Shown here: positions 21,752-33,639 of the stretch, piece after piece
Layout of the letters: the number at the start of each line of letters is the position of its first letter
Numbering within the stretch: the first letter of the stretch is position 1
Assembly (NCBI RefSeq): GCF_004798865.1
Contig: NW_025336347.1
Location: forward strand, 16,977,273 to 17,041,272
DNA: 64,000 nt
Origin: Varanus komodoensis
Taxonomy: Eukaryota; Chordata; Lepidosauria; Squamata; Varanidae
Direction: 5' to 3'
Notes under the pieces: generated by a model
Database searches by the model: none
Seen by the model: the letters and a program-made list of their open reading frames with translations, nothing else
What the model was told of the DNA's origin: nothing
Position numbers and translations under genes: made by a program

Positions 21752-23290
21752 AGAAAAGAAGATGGGCTTGGACTCCCAGCCTTTCTTCTTCAGCTCCCCA
21801 TCTATAAAATGGGAAGATTAAGGATTTGCATCACAAGATTGTTGCAAGGATGCAGGAGACGAAGTACTTTGAACCAGAGCCAGGCTCTGTCTTCCAAAAG
21901 GGAAAGGGTTATGCAAGACCACTTGTGCAAGACCCCAGTTTTGGGGGCAGTGTTGGGGCTCCTCCTCCTCCAGGCACTGTTCAGGAGGATTCTCTGACTC
22001 TCTACGTGGCATTCCAGGAGGTGCAAGGGGTTCCCATGGGAAGCAGGGGCAGGAAAGCCCACTTCCACCAGCACAATGAAAATGGGCTTCCAACCAGGAT
22101 CCATCCTTTGTAGTTTAATGATGCCAGATAATTTTGAAAGAGCCACTCTTGGGGCGACCCAGCCATTTGTCCAGCACTGCTAAGTAACAATAGCTGTCAC
22201 ATCAAACTCCCCTGTCACACTGCAGCTGCATGTCCTGCCCTTCCACTGGTTCTCCATGCCTGGCCCTGCCAATGTCCACATCTTGGCCAGGACAGTCTGC
22301 ATGATTGGCGTTTACTGGCAGCAAGACAAGCAAATGTTTCCAGCAGGCTCCCAGCTTCAGAGTGGAGTTACACAAAGTTTTTGTTTCTATTCATAAATCA
22401 TCAGAACTTCCCCCATTTAAAACACAATCAGGAGCACCATTTTCAATAAAAGCTCACACATTCCCAAACTTGTAATTCCGCTTTAAAATACCTTTTAAAA
22501 ATTGCTTTAAAAGGTTCTTTGAAATGTGCTTTTAAAAAAAGAAAAATAGACACGTTCAGTTCTTGGTCAATGGGGGAAATTGTTCAAAATGCTCTGCAGT
22601 TCAAAATGCTCACTTTTCCCATTGAAGCGGAAAGGAAAATGGATTGCAAATGAAATGGGAGCAAACTGAACCAAGCTCCAAAGCCAAGTTCAGGGAATTT
22701 TGGTACGCTCAAATCTCTCCAGTCCTGTTATCCTTTCTTTGGCCCTCCCTCCAGGTAGGGCAGTGGCACAAGGCACATGGGTGTGATGGAAAAGTCCCAC
22801 ACCCCGATCATCGGCTCATGTTCTAAAGAAGTTTCCCATCTTCCTTGTCAGCTCAAATTTCATTCATCAATCATCAGCTGGAGTGGTGTGTATTAATTTC
22901 CTTTTGTGGGGAAATTGTTCTGTGTTCTTAGTCAAAGAATGAACAGAGTCCAGAGAGGCATTGCCTTTTCTATAATTCACCACATGGTTTTATTAAACAT
23001 ACAATAGTGCACTCCTAAAACATTCATTGGAAGAAAAGAAAAAACAAAAGCAAAAATACTTTATGATGGATTGCAAACCAAAGCACCAGTTTTGCAAGGT
23101 ATCTACAAACCATCAAGTAGCCATTCTGTGAACCCCACCTGTTACTAGTAAGATTCACTTCAAAATAACTATTTCCTCTCACCAATGAAATGATGACTTG
23201 ACCTGTTTATTAGTGGCAGCTGATATGCAATATTAGCTTAAAAACATACAATAATTACTCCCTCCCCCCTCCCCCTTCTCTCTCTTGCTC
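21752..23290. other. Unassigned DNA
   Basis: Nothing recognised apart from a C-rich and TC-rich stretch (about 23262-23288) leading into the next microsatellite. Confidence 0.4.
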
Positions 23291-23333
23291 GTATGTATGT
23301 ATGTATGTATGTATGTATGTATGTATGTATGTA
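23291..23333 (+). repeat. (GTAT)n microsatellite
   Basis: Nearly eleven uninterrupted GTAT units. Confidence 0.96.
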
Positions 23334-25265
23334 TTAAAAGAAGAGAAAGACACTGGAGATCTGGCGAGAACAAGTCCATCAAGGCAAACTTTGCGTGTGT
23401 GTGCATGTGTGTAGAACTACATCTTACTCAAGGAAAAATCAAGCATCCTTATGCATTTCAATGGCACAGGTTTCAAGGGGCTGTAGGCAGAAACTTGCAC
23501 TGCTTACAGGAGCCCCAGGTCAGTCCCCGGCCCCTACAGTTGAAAAAAAAAACATGTGCGCACGAACGGGCCTCTCCCTGAGATTCTGTAGAGCTTTTTC
23601 TAGACAGAGTCGAAGACATTTTCCTGTGCTTACTGGGGCCCTGCTCAGGCATTCAGGAGAACACAAGGTGGTTCCAGGTAGGCCCCAGAATGAGGCCCGC
23701 CCCTGCCTCTCCGGGTGTGCTGGCCCCATCTCTTTTGCTGACCTCTCGAACTGGCAAGCTCAGAAAGAGGGTTCTTCTTGAACTCCCTTGAAGGCAGGTG
23801 GAACTCGCCGTATGCTTACAGAGCCCAAGAAAGCCCTTTCCTGAAGCCATTTCTCTGGGGTCCTTGAAACGTGGGTTTCTCTCCTATGTCACAGGGCATC
23901 CTATGCTACAGCAGACTCAAAGTCAGCAAAATAACTTCCCCAGAGCTCCCCATTAGGAGACAAACGGGGTCTAGTCGGCAGTGCCAGTTCTTTCCTCAAT
24001 GCAATCAAAAGTAAGGAGCCTGAGTCCATGCTTAATGGCTGAGAGCACAAACTCACAGATGGTTCCCCAATGAAGGGCAGATTGGATGCAGCCCTGCTCT
24101 TGATTGATTGGATTGAATTTTGTTGCAGCCCTATTAGTTTAGCCAACATGAGCACATTGAAGTGGAAAGGCAGAGTATTGCATTTTAAAAATGAACAAAT
24201 AAATAAAGCGGGAAACCCATAGGTAATGCTTAAGCCTACTGCAATCAATTGGACTAGTGTGTGCTCCCCATGTAATTTCAACCCTTCCAAGCAGATCAGC
24301 TGTGTCCTTGGGCTTGTTGCTCTGTGTACAAGTTCTAATTTGTGGAGGAGGAACTGCAAATACCGGGGTCGACCCCTGAGTGAGTGAAGGGGTCCTCACT
24401 CAGCAGGAGTGCCCCCTCCTCCCCTGCCCTTGGAGCCCTCCACATGTTTCCCAGATCAGTTTCTCTGAGGGCCCCCAAATCCCCAAAGCAGACTGCAGAT
24501 GGTTACAGGGGAAAACCAAAATTCTGCATGCAGAATGCATGTGTATAGACATTCGATGGCCTTAGTATAATGAACAGTTGGTGAAAAAGCAAGGCTTGCA
24601 GATCTCTGAAAGCTCCCAGTTTTCAAAGACTTTTTTCAACTCCCCAAGTGCAAAGTGAAGCATATACAAAAATCATATTTCAAAGGACCTAAATTTTTCC
24701 ATCCTGCCACCCTGCACCCAAATGTCACAGGTTTCCAGCAAAGATCTAGGAAAAGACTGCAATTTAGCTGAGAATGACCTTAACACTTGTGAGTGCTGCA
24801 GATGTCACACCTCAGTAAGAAAGGAAGAGAACCACCATTTCAAAGGGAACCTTGGCACCATGTGGATTCTGAACACATAAGAGGCCCTTTCACACTGATG
24901 AATGCATATTGCTGATATTCTTCAAGGACCTCCCAAGTGGCATGGTTGCTTTCAGCTACAAAATCCTGGATGATTGATTGGAGTGGTCTGTTGAGCATCA
25001 ATAAAAGGAAGAGAAAAAGGATTCCAAGAAAAGTCCCATTACTTTAAAGTTGTACATCTTTATATCTTTCTTTCATGTTTAGTAGGAGCAGCCCTCAGTC
25101 TGGACTGGGGCCCTCATGTGGCAAGTGGGCAAAGATTTAGTCTTTCTTCCCTGTATTACGAGCCCAGTTCAGACTGGGTGCCCCATGCCTGCAGTTTCTG
25201 TTGCGTGACAGTGATCCCTTTGCCCTGTGGATTATTTTGCAGTAGGAACAACAGGTTTGGGAGGC
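23334..25265. other. Unassigned DNA
   Basis: About 1.9 kb with no recognised repeat family or exon. A 152-codon minus-strand frame (23901-24359) has no domain. Confidence 0.4.
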
Positions 25266-25269
25266 CTGA

Positions 25270-25330
25270 TCCAGATTGGTCCATAGAAGCAGGGAGGTGC
25301 CAATCTGGTGCCAATAGAGTGCCAATCTGG
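25270..25330 (+). promoter_or_regulatory. Helically phased CCAAT cluster (putative)
   Basis: GTGCCAAT occurs at 25297, 25308 and 25319, exactly 11 bp apart. An inverted CCAAT (ATTGG) lies at 25274-25278. Such phasing would place NF-Y-type boxes on one face of the helix. No gene start is seen nearby, so it may simply be a short tandem duplication. Confidence 0.25.
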
Positions 25331-26599
25331 AACTGGGGCAAACAAATTCTTTAGAGTAAAGCCCACTTTGGCCTTCAGTTGCTATCTGGGTTTACTACGC
25401 AGAACACACAAATTCTTGTAGCAGCTACTCTATTTGGGGGCAGGAAGTGACATCGAAGAGGACATGATGAGAACGAAGTGTGAGAGGAGCTGCTGGGATG
25501 AGTACTCGGGCCTTGAGTTATAAAAGGAAGGCACGTGCAGAGGCTTTTCCTTCTCTGCCTAGCGGAGTCCATGGCCAGGTCATGTTGGGTGGAGACTCAG
25601 AACTGTGTGTCAGGCCTTCCTTACTCTCCAAGTGGAGTTTCCAGCTGAGGCAAAACTTTGATACAAAACCAGTGGCCCCTATTCAGGAAATACCTGAGGA
25701 ATTTCAAGGGGAGCAAAAAGTGTGTTCCAGAGTCTTAGGACAAAAGCCATGCAAGGTGCGTATGAGCGTGTGATGTGGATGAGGGAGGAGAAAAGTCAGG
25801 GCAGCCCACACGTGCTTCCTGCAAGTTGAATCGGGGCACAGAACAGTCCTTGACAGCCACCATTTTACTTCGCAGGTATTAGCAGGATGGTGAGCCACGG
25901 TTCTGTCCCACAGGCAGCCAGCAAAGTGGAGTGTGAGGTAAATATCACATGGGATGCCAATGCCTGTGGAAAGACACCTTCTCAGCCTGGCTCCTTCCCC
26001 TCATCTTCACAGGGCCCCTGACTTTAAGGACAACCAGCATGATGTGGGATGGGAGCTGGGAGCTGGGGGTGGGAACGGTGTTGATCCTGTAACAGAGTGA
26101 GAAGCCCAGGACCATCAGGGGAGTAGATTGTGTCTTTGTTTGTAAATGTGGATGTTCCGTATTAACAACACAGCATGCTGCCATACACAGTGTAAGCCCA
26201 TCCAGACCACTGTCTACCGGCAGCAGTTCTCCAAGGTTTAGGCAGGGCCTTTTGGCAGCCCCATCCAGAGGCTGGATTTGGGATCATCCATATATAAAAC
26301 ATGCTGGGCCACCAAGATGCAGGCCCTAGTCCAGTCCCTTTCCTAGATGCCCTGGTTGCTTGGAATAACTGCATCTGCACAGACCTTAAAACGTGCTGCA
26401 AAACCACAGCAGCAGGCTGCACGTGGCTTGGGCTCGAGAAGACTGAATCAGCAAGAAGACGGGCAAGGGCCCAGGGGCTCCCCCTTTCCACCGGGGCCAT
26501 ACCCACCCATTGCGTCAGCACCTGCCAGCAGCTCCATGAAACCAGCTTTTCTCCGGCTCATGGAGCTTTGCCTGGTTTACTTTAGTACACATGAGAGGC
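25331..26599. other. Unassigned DNA
   Basis: No repeat family or exon recognised. Confidence 0.4.
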
Positions 26600-27000
26600 G
26601 AATCTCATTATAGCTTGATTTTCATTCCCTATTGCCAGTTTGTTTATTTTAGGCTCTGTAGCATATGATATTTGGGACGAACGCTGTCGTGCTGCATGCA
26701 GTTGGAGCTGTGCTGCTGCCCCCTTTTGACTTTCTGCAGTGGGAAAAGAGAGCGTGGAGCCTGATCTGGAGATCGCAGCTGGGGGCCCTGTTTCTTTCCA
26801 GTGGTGGTGAGATTTAGTGTTATCTTAATGTGATAACAAGTGTAGCCTGAATTATTTTTGGCAGAAAGCACAATATGTGCTAATGAATAATAAAGGATAT
26901 GTGCAAAAGCAGTAGCCTGCTTGCAATCCCTCCCCAAGCCAATTTTCACTTTTATTGAAATGTCAGTCATTCAAAATAACATCACATCCAATAGCAACGT
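26600..27000. other. Candidate conserved non-coding block
   Basis: AT-rich flanks around a GC-richer core, with TGTTATCTTAATGTGATAAC (paired GATA/homeodomain-like cores at about 26817-26837), GAATTATTTTTGG and GCTAATGAATAATAAA. Repeat-free, no open frame of note. Confidence 0.3.
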
Positions 27001-28719
27001 GTGTTGCAAGACTGAAAGTTAACCATGTGGGAAACAGTGAGCTTCTGTGTAGCTAAGGTCCTAGGTTTTAACTCTCATCTCAGCAAGTATGGCAGGGAAG
27101 TGATGAGAGTTCCAGATCAATAGATACCTTACTAAACCCTATTGCCTTGGACTTAGATGGGTACACAAACTGTTCCAAAGGTTTTGCTGGTTGTGCTGTT
27201 AATCTGACATCTCTAGTGCATTCCTGTCCATGTTTTGATAGGAAAAAGAAGTCCTACATCTCCCTGCATTCCCCAGCCAGCCACAACTCTACCAACCATG
27301 CCTAGATGTGATAATACCATAAAAGGAAGTTAAAAAAAAAAGATCTGCCACAACCTGATTAATCCTGAATCTTGGGGTGCCTGGATAACCCCGTGTTTAT
27401 ATTGTAATTTACAAATAACTGCTCCTATAATCTAGTCCTTCTAAGACATCGGCAAATGGAGACTGGTAAAATACATGCAGTCCCTGAGTTACGAACAACC
27501 CATACTTATAAATAAACCACTATAAAGCCCTTTCTTAAAAGTTACTGCAGGAAATTGTCATCACTATGGAGAGAAGAAGTGGAGGGAGAGAGAGGCAGAA
27601 CCTCCTTAGAGGGAGAGGAAGCAGAAGGGGAGATAAGGAGGCCTCCAGAGCATGTCTTCCTGTCCTGCCCATTTGGGGATTAAAATCTCTTCAGCAGTTC
27701 CTTGGTCCAAGCAGAGGTATAGCTGTATTTGGGCAGAGGGGTGGCCTTGAGACGTGGTTTTTCACTTTCACAGGGCTCCTGGGCCCCCAGTTCCTGTGAA
27801 TGTAGAGGGCTGACTATACATGATTTGAATTACATAGAAATCTGACTAAAAGACAAATCTCCATTTTCTTAGGCATTCATTCATAACCCTGGGAGTGCCT
27901 GCATGTCCCCAAATTTAAGCCTCCTGCCTTTTATACTTTTCTTTCTCTAAACCAAAACATGCCTGGGGAACAAAATGCCCCCTCAGTTTTTCTAAGGATA
28001 GTTTTGTGAGGCAATTTGGACACCAAACAAAGACACAAAAGGGGGTTCATGATTGTTCATGATTATCTCTTTTGAAAGTCAAGAGTTGGAGTGAAAACCT
28101 CCCACCAAAACCCTTGGTGCTAAAACCTCCAAAGAAAATTAAAATCAATTAAAGGAAAGCTTTTTTATGCTGATCTATAGATTGTAGGCTAAAGTACTAC
28201 TAAGCAGAATGAAAGTCAGCAGGTCAAGCACTATGATGCAGATTTTATTGTTATGAATCCCTGCAGGGAAGATTACATTTTAAATTCGCTGTACCAGCTA
28301 ACACCTAAACCTTATTTGTATCCTGATTCAAAGCTCCAGGGGGAAACAGTTGGCCAAACAAAGTCCTACATGCCTTGTCTGAGTCACTTTTGTTTGGGGT
28401 CATTAAATTACCCCAAATGTGGTTAATGCTAGGTTTCAAATGGGTACAGGCTGCAAATTGATACAGGCTGTTAGTTTCAACAAAAGAGGGCACAGAGAGA
28501 AAGGGCAAAAAAGAAACAAAATGCTACTGAGAAGCAGCAGCCAGGGGAAATGTTTGGAAACAGTGTATTTCTTTCCCAGTAATTTGTTTGGCTGAATCCA
28601 ATATACTTTTAAAAATATGTATAATTAAACAATTGCTGCATCTCTATTTCATACATGATTTGAGCAACAAAAATATGTATTCAGGTGAAAGCAGTCAAGA
28701 TATGTAATGTCTTCTAAGG
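27001..28719. other. Unassigned DNA
   Basis: No repeat family or exon recognised. Purine-rich at about 27570-27650. Confidence 0.4.
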
Positions 28720-29060
28720 AGTTAATGAACATTCCATTCCTCTCTGTATTATTTCACTTTTTGAAGAATATTACCCAGCCATTTTCGCCCATTTCGGCAG
28801 TGTGTGTGTGCGTGCATATTTGTGGACAGGGGTAGGACTCGTCTTTGACTTATCTCTTTAGAGGAGTACTTGACATGTGTCAGCCACATCACAGCCGCAT
28901 CGAATTCTGTGGGTTTCAAGCAAATGTCAAAGGGGTTCTCTATTGAAAATAATCAATGCCTTTGACGGATAGAAAGAGGTAACACAGTGACATATTTAAA
29001 TATACCCTGACAGGCTTTTTCCAGTCGTTTTTGCTGTCAGACTATAGGATTTGACTTTTA
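28720..29060. other. Candidate conserved non-coding block
   Basis: Repeat-free apart from a short GT run at about 28800. Three TCF/LEF-like CTTTGA cores occur (28843-28848, inverted at 28927-28932, and 28960-28965), plus AATAATCAATG and a TATTTAAATATA stretch. Confidence 0.28.
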
Positions 29061-29891
29061 AGCAGCACCCAGGAGAAATAGGACTGGCTATACAGTGCTG
29101 AGCCTTCCACATTTCTAAAAACAGGGCAGAAGAATGGTGCACCTTCCTACTTCTCATTCACTGCTAATGGTCCTTTCTTTCAATATTTAATTACACATTT
29201 TAATTCCTTGGCCAGATTTTTAAAAATCATCTCAAAGTCTCCTCAGAGAATATTCTTTCTCTTCAACTTCTGTGTTCCGTGGGAAGGATGCCTCCCATTG
29301 TGGAAGCTAAAGTTGTCACCTCATCTAACTTCTGATAGTCCTATTTTCAGATTGGCAGTCAAGGTCCACCAAAGTTCATCTATGCTACTCTTTTGAGACA
29401 AGTAGACAGTGGAAAGAGGTGATTAATATATTGATTATGAAATATTCACGCACTTATTCATGCAGGAAGTGGATGCACCGAGAATAATTTCATTAGGGTA
29501 ATCCTTATAGAATCCAGATTCAGGTAGTCCCTTTGCTTGCCAGCACCCAAGTCGACAGGTTTTTCTATAGAAGGCAGGGGGGTCATGGGGAATCTCAGTG
29601 CTCACAGTGACACGACCTCGGGCACTCTTGCCATTGCTTAGACCATAGATGTTGGGAGTGAGAAGGGTGCCACTTTGAGCACTCATTCTCAGAGACTGCT
29701 GGCTGGGATTCATCAGAATCAGAATGTGACACAGCACAAGAGGGAGCTGGGGAGAATGGGTCATGTCAAGGCACTGAGATCAGAAAAGTGGAGGGGCTAA
29801 TCCCAAGACCAGTCTCCCCAGGGGCACAGGCAGCTTCTTGGAATAAACAAGATGTACAGCTGGCAGAGGGGACCCAGTGCAGGACAGTTTA
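29061..29891. other. Unassigned DNA
   Basis: No assignment. A minus-strand frame at 29435-29764 (109 codons) is serine/threonine-rich, without a domain I can name. Confidence 0.35.
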
Positions 29892-30090
29892 GAAACATAG
29901 AAACAGAGTGAGTCAGAAGGGGTCTCCCAAGCCATCTAGTCTGACCCCTGGCTCCAGCTGGCTCTGCTCATGACATGCCTAGCATGTACATGTCCACCCT
30001 CATCGATGGGGCTTCAACCACCAGCCCATTCCATACCCTAGGGGTCCTAACCATCAGGAAGTTTCTCAGACACAGACCAGGCAGCCCTGG
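29892..30090 (-). mobile_element. CR1 LINE 3' end (subfamily X)
   Basis: GAAACATAGAAACAGAG start, TCAGAAGGGGTCTCCC, CCATCTAGTCTGACCCCTGG, CTCATGACATGCC and GATGGGGCTTCAACCACC, colinear with 13291 and 48354. The minus strand encodes RNFLMVRTPRVWNGL and APSMRVDMYMLGMS (29968-30075). This is the CR1 ORF2 C-terminus (usual form RNFFTVRVVRYWNRLP.EVVEAPS..VFK.RLD). Confidence 0.85.
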
Positions 30091-30099
30091 CTCTTGACC

Positions 30100-30285
30100 C
30101 CATGAAGCAGCATCAAGAGGGAGGGTGGCCCCATTAGGGGACCAGTGCACGAGAGGAGGTTTGCTCGCTTTCAGAAGGTCCCTCCCAAAATGATGGAGCC
30201 CTGGCATGCTCATAAGGAGAGTTTCTGAAGATGAATACCAGATTGGGTTCAACAAACCACTCTGTGTGGGCTCAGAGATTCATTC
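30100..30285 (+). repeat. Uncharacterised interspersed repeat, copy B
   Basis: Colinear with 905-1075 (see that entry). It directly follows a CR1 fragment. A short third match, TGTGGGTTCAGAGATTCA, lies at 36780-36797 (17 of 18 positions against 30265-30282). Confidence 0.45.
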
Positions 30286-30439
30286 TGGGTGTTTTGTGTT
30301 TTTGGTCAATGAAGAATGTTTTGCAAGGAGCACTCTCTGCGGCTTTTGAATGGTTGAAGGAGGAACCTCAGCTCCCAACACTACCCAACCGAATGGCAAC
30401 CATCACGGGTATTGCCAGCACAGTGAGGACATTGGGACA

Positions 30440-30630
30440 ATGTTGGAGCAGCCTGCTCTCTGTTCACACAGTGGCCCACCAGCTGCCCCATGAAGCCTGC
30501 AAGCAGGGCAGGAGTGCAGCTGCATCCCCCCCCCCCATGTTCCCCAGCAGCTACTGCACACGGGCAACCTGTTGCTGATACCAGAGGCAGTATCTTGCTA
30601 CCAGGACCACTAGCCATTGACCTGGTTGCC
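30440..30630 (-). mobile_element. CR1 LINE 3' UTR (subfamily Y)
   Basis: CACACAGTGGCCCACCAGCT, a GAAGCCTGCAAGCAGG stretch, CCCCAGCAGCTACTG, CAGAGGCAGTAT and ACCACTAGCCATTGA follow the antisense CR1 3' UTR order, as at 18370-18560 (CACAGTGTGGTCAACCAGCA). A ten-C run (30528-30537) interrupts it. Confidence 0.75.
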
Positions 30631-31619
30631 TTTCCCTGCATTAGCTTCATCTAAATCCATGTGCCCCACAGTCCCCTCTTGGCTGTGCCAGGGTGAACAA
30701 CAAGGTCTGACAGAGGACTCTATTCATATTTATTGGAATGCACTCTTTGCATGATCAGAGACCCTGCTCTATCAAGATTCCTGACATGTCGCACTCATGT
30801 TTAATCATCCAGGGAGGTAAGAGAGTGAGGATGTGCAGCCAACATGCGCCCAGCCCTGTTCCCTCACACATGTTTGTATAACCTGTTTGGCCATGTTGGC
30901 ACTCAGGGGACCAGGGATGCCACAGGGTCCTTACATTCTTCAGACCCTGTGTCAAAGCTCTGTTTGGCCCATTCCTGTTCTCCTTTGTGACCTATTTTTT
31001 CCCCATTTTGTTCAAAAGGAAGAAGTGTGCATTTTCCAAATGTACACACTTTCTTTCCATCGACTGAAGTATAAAAAAAGCACAATCTAAAAATGCCCTT
31101 TACCTGCATTTTAAAAAATGGAGCATTTTCAAAAATTATGCATTTGTAAAATGCACATTCTTAAAGTGATCTTTTGCAGTTGCAAGTGCTAGTTCTGGAA
31201 TTCATGGAACTTTGTGGAGAAAATGCGCTCTTGTTGCATTCCGGGTTGTGAAGAGGGCATTTTCAAGTGATTTGCAAACTGAAACAGAATTTCTGTACAT
31301 CCCTGGAACGTAATGCATGAACAGAGCTTCCAGTGAGCATTTTGGGTCAGGAGGTGGCATTCCTTGCACAGCTGTGGGGCCAAAGCTGCCTCCCACCCCC
31401 GAGTATTTTTTCACGGTACATATGTCCATCTGCATTTCGGAGCTGTGCTTTGGACGCTTTGCTTTAAAATGCCTGATAACTTGTCTGACACCTCGAAGAC
31501 TTCCTTGAAATATTCCAGAACCTTTGGCATCCTTTCCTGCCCTAGACCTCATGCATAAAACATTTATCCAGTCAGCAGCTTTAGGCAAGAGGAACAGCCA
31601 GGTTCCATCCATCAACGTC
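30631..31619. other. Unassigned DNA
   Basis: No repeat family or exon recognised. Overlapping frames on both strands (up to 139 codons at 31202-31621) lack domains. Confidence 0.4.
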
Positions 31620-31960
31620 AACGGCTGAATTACCGAGTGATTTCAGATGCTTTAATAACTCTGTTTCTTTATGACTATGTTAGTAAACAATAAAGCAGCG
31701 CTGGCACCTTGCTATGGGGGCACATTTATTTTTAGCCATATCAAACCATCTTAATATGGTCCTTCCTCATTACTGTCATTATGCTAGATGTAAAAATAAA
31801 TTAAACCCTGAGAAGCTTTCATTTTATTGAGCCGCAGTTCTTGCTGTTCTTATTTTTCCTCTTTCCCTTGATTTTTGTTACATGAAGGTTAACCAAACCA
31901 ATTCACGTGAACTCTGCTGGGATTAAACAGAACAAACAGAACAAAAGTCAAGGATAAATA
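31620..31960. other. Candidate conserved non-coding block
   Basis: Repeat-free AT-rich block with AGTAAACAATAAA (forkhead/Sox-like, about 31681), TTTATTTTTAGCC (MEF2-like, about 31728), AAATAAATTAAACC and GGTTAACCAAACCAATT. No open frame of note. Confidence 0.3.
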
Positions 31961-32204
31961 TGAGCATTGCACCACCAATAATACCTTTCATTTATCACTG
32001 ATCACAACGGCAATCGGTGGCTGTTTTTGGAAGGCTTTTAATGGACATCAAGTACTGGGGAAGGTGGACAGCGAAAAAAGTCATCGTGCATCAGGGCTTT
32101 TGTTGTCCAGCTCCTAGGAAATGCAGAACCAACTCAGACCATTTCTCTTCAAAGTTCAAGTCACTCATACATGAGAGTGCCCCGATGCGCTCTGAAGAGA
32201 AAGC
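31961..32204. other. Unassigned DNA
   Basis: Nothing recognised. Confidence 0.4.
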
Positions 32205-32290
32205 CTTAGAGGCTTAGAGGTTACAGTGTTGTCCTGGAGCTCAGGCAATCCAGGTTCTAATCCCCACGCGCCCACGACGTTCACTAGATG
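32205..32290 (+). mobile_element. tRNA-derived SINE head (degraded)
   Basis: A GGTTACAG-type A-box region at about 32218 and a B box GGTTCTAATCC at 32253-32263 give the tRNA-like layout of the SINE seen better at 63513. The body beyond 32290 is not recognisable. Confidence 0.45.
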
Positions 32291-32471
32291 CACAGCCCAC
32301 GCAAGTGGTTTAGGAAGAAGAAAGGCAAGAAGCACTGCCTACTCCGACCTCAGATGTCATCGCTGAGCTCTGTGGAATCCTGTGGCAACGCTCCTTCTCT
32401 CACTCTGGCTGGGCTTCACAGCTTCATGGTGTACCCCAGAAGATTTGGCTGCAAGATGACCTGAGGGGCCA

Positions 32472-32592
32472 AATCAGAGAATAGAAGAGTTGGAAGGGGC
32501 CATGAAGGCCACCGAGTCCAACCCCTTGCTGTTGCGGGACACCAAGTTACACCATCCCACTCAGATGGCTCTCCAGTTTCTAAATCAGAAAA
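32472..32592 (-). mobile_element. CR1 LINE 3' end
   Basis: ATCAGAGAATAGAAGAGTTG, GAAGGGGCCATGAAGGCCA, GAGTCCAACCCCTTGCTG and CAGATGGCTCTCCAG are the antisense CR1 terminus, of the same type as 21610-21722. Confidence 0.8.
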
Positions 32593-32654
32593 AAATGCAC
32601 TTACTTCTAGCACTATGAGCAGTGGACATTTTGAATAGTGGACACTTCACATCC

Positions 32655-32690
32655 TATCCCCCCCCAACCCTGCCCCCCCCCAAGACAGCT
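32655..32690 (+). repeat. C-rich low-complexity tract
   Basis: Two runs of eight to nine C separated by AACCCTG. Confidence 0.8.
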
Positions 32691-33184
32691 TACACTGCGG
32701 CCCCCGGGCAGGGTGGCAACTTTGGATGCACAGCCGCTTCAGCCCCAGCTACAGAGCCTCCCTGCGCACTTAGTACGTGACATACGAGACATCGAAAATG
32801 CCTGGCTCTGTGCCACACACACAAACAAGCATAACGGGCAGCAGTATTTTAAGCAGTGGACCTTGCACTGAAACCTGACAGGACAGGACACTCCGGCTGA
32901 GGGTCCTGGCTTAGCAGCCACCTCTGTTTCTAGTGCACGTGATTACATTTTCCCTCCTCTCTGCCTCAGTTCCCCATTGCTCCCTAGAGACACTCAGCAT
33001 GCCATACGGTGATCCCTGAACGTGCTCAGTCCTCACTGGGCCGCTTGTTTATTGGGGGAGGGGTGGGATTCCCATTAGTCTTCTTCCCTAAAGTTTTTGG
33101 GCACTTGTGCCAACTCAGAATTCCCGCAGTCCACGGATGCATTCCGCTTGTGCATGCACAGTGCCCCCAGATTTGTATATGGAG
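32691..33184. other. Unassigned DNA
   Basis: Nothing recognised. Confidence 0.4.
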
Positions 33185-33237
33185 CAGCTTTCCTCAACCT
33201 GGTGTGCTCAAGATGCTTTAGACGACAACATCCAACA
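33185..33237 (+). mobile_element. Short palindromic repeat fragment (MITE-like)
   Basis: TTCCTCAACCTGGTGTGCTC and AGATGCTTTAGACGACAAC match the common squamate repeat of the form TTCCCCAACCTGGTG..CTCCAGATGTTTTGGACTACAACTCCCA, which usually folds back on itself. Also seen at 50493 and 52628. Confidence 0.5.
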
Positions 33238-33639
33238 TAGGGATGCGCGGGAGCCAGTACAAAACATCAGCATGCCTTGCATCACTGTCCAGGTAACAGA
33301 ACGGTCACTGTGAAAGCAGAAGAGGAACCGAATGCCAGGCTGCTGCTGGATGAACCTGGCTGAGAGCAACCTCTCCCTCAAATCACTTTGCCTCTCACCC
33401 AGAGATGCCGTCAGCCTCCGCATCTCCCCGAGACAACCAGCTTCACAGGTCAGGCACTCTGCTGTGAGGGTCTATTAAGAAATGGCTCTGAAGAGCCTGC
33501 TTTCATTCCTTTTTTCTAAGAGGAGAAAGCTTTTCTTCGCACGGCTGTACTGGTGGGAGCTGGCTTGTCCAAAGCCATGCAACTTTAGTTCAATTTGAAA
33601 TAAAAATAAACGGGAGGAGGAGGTGGCAAGGAGGAGAGG

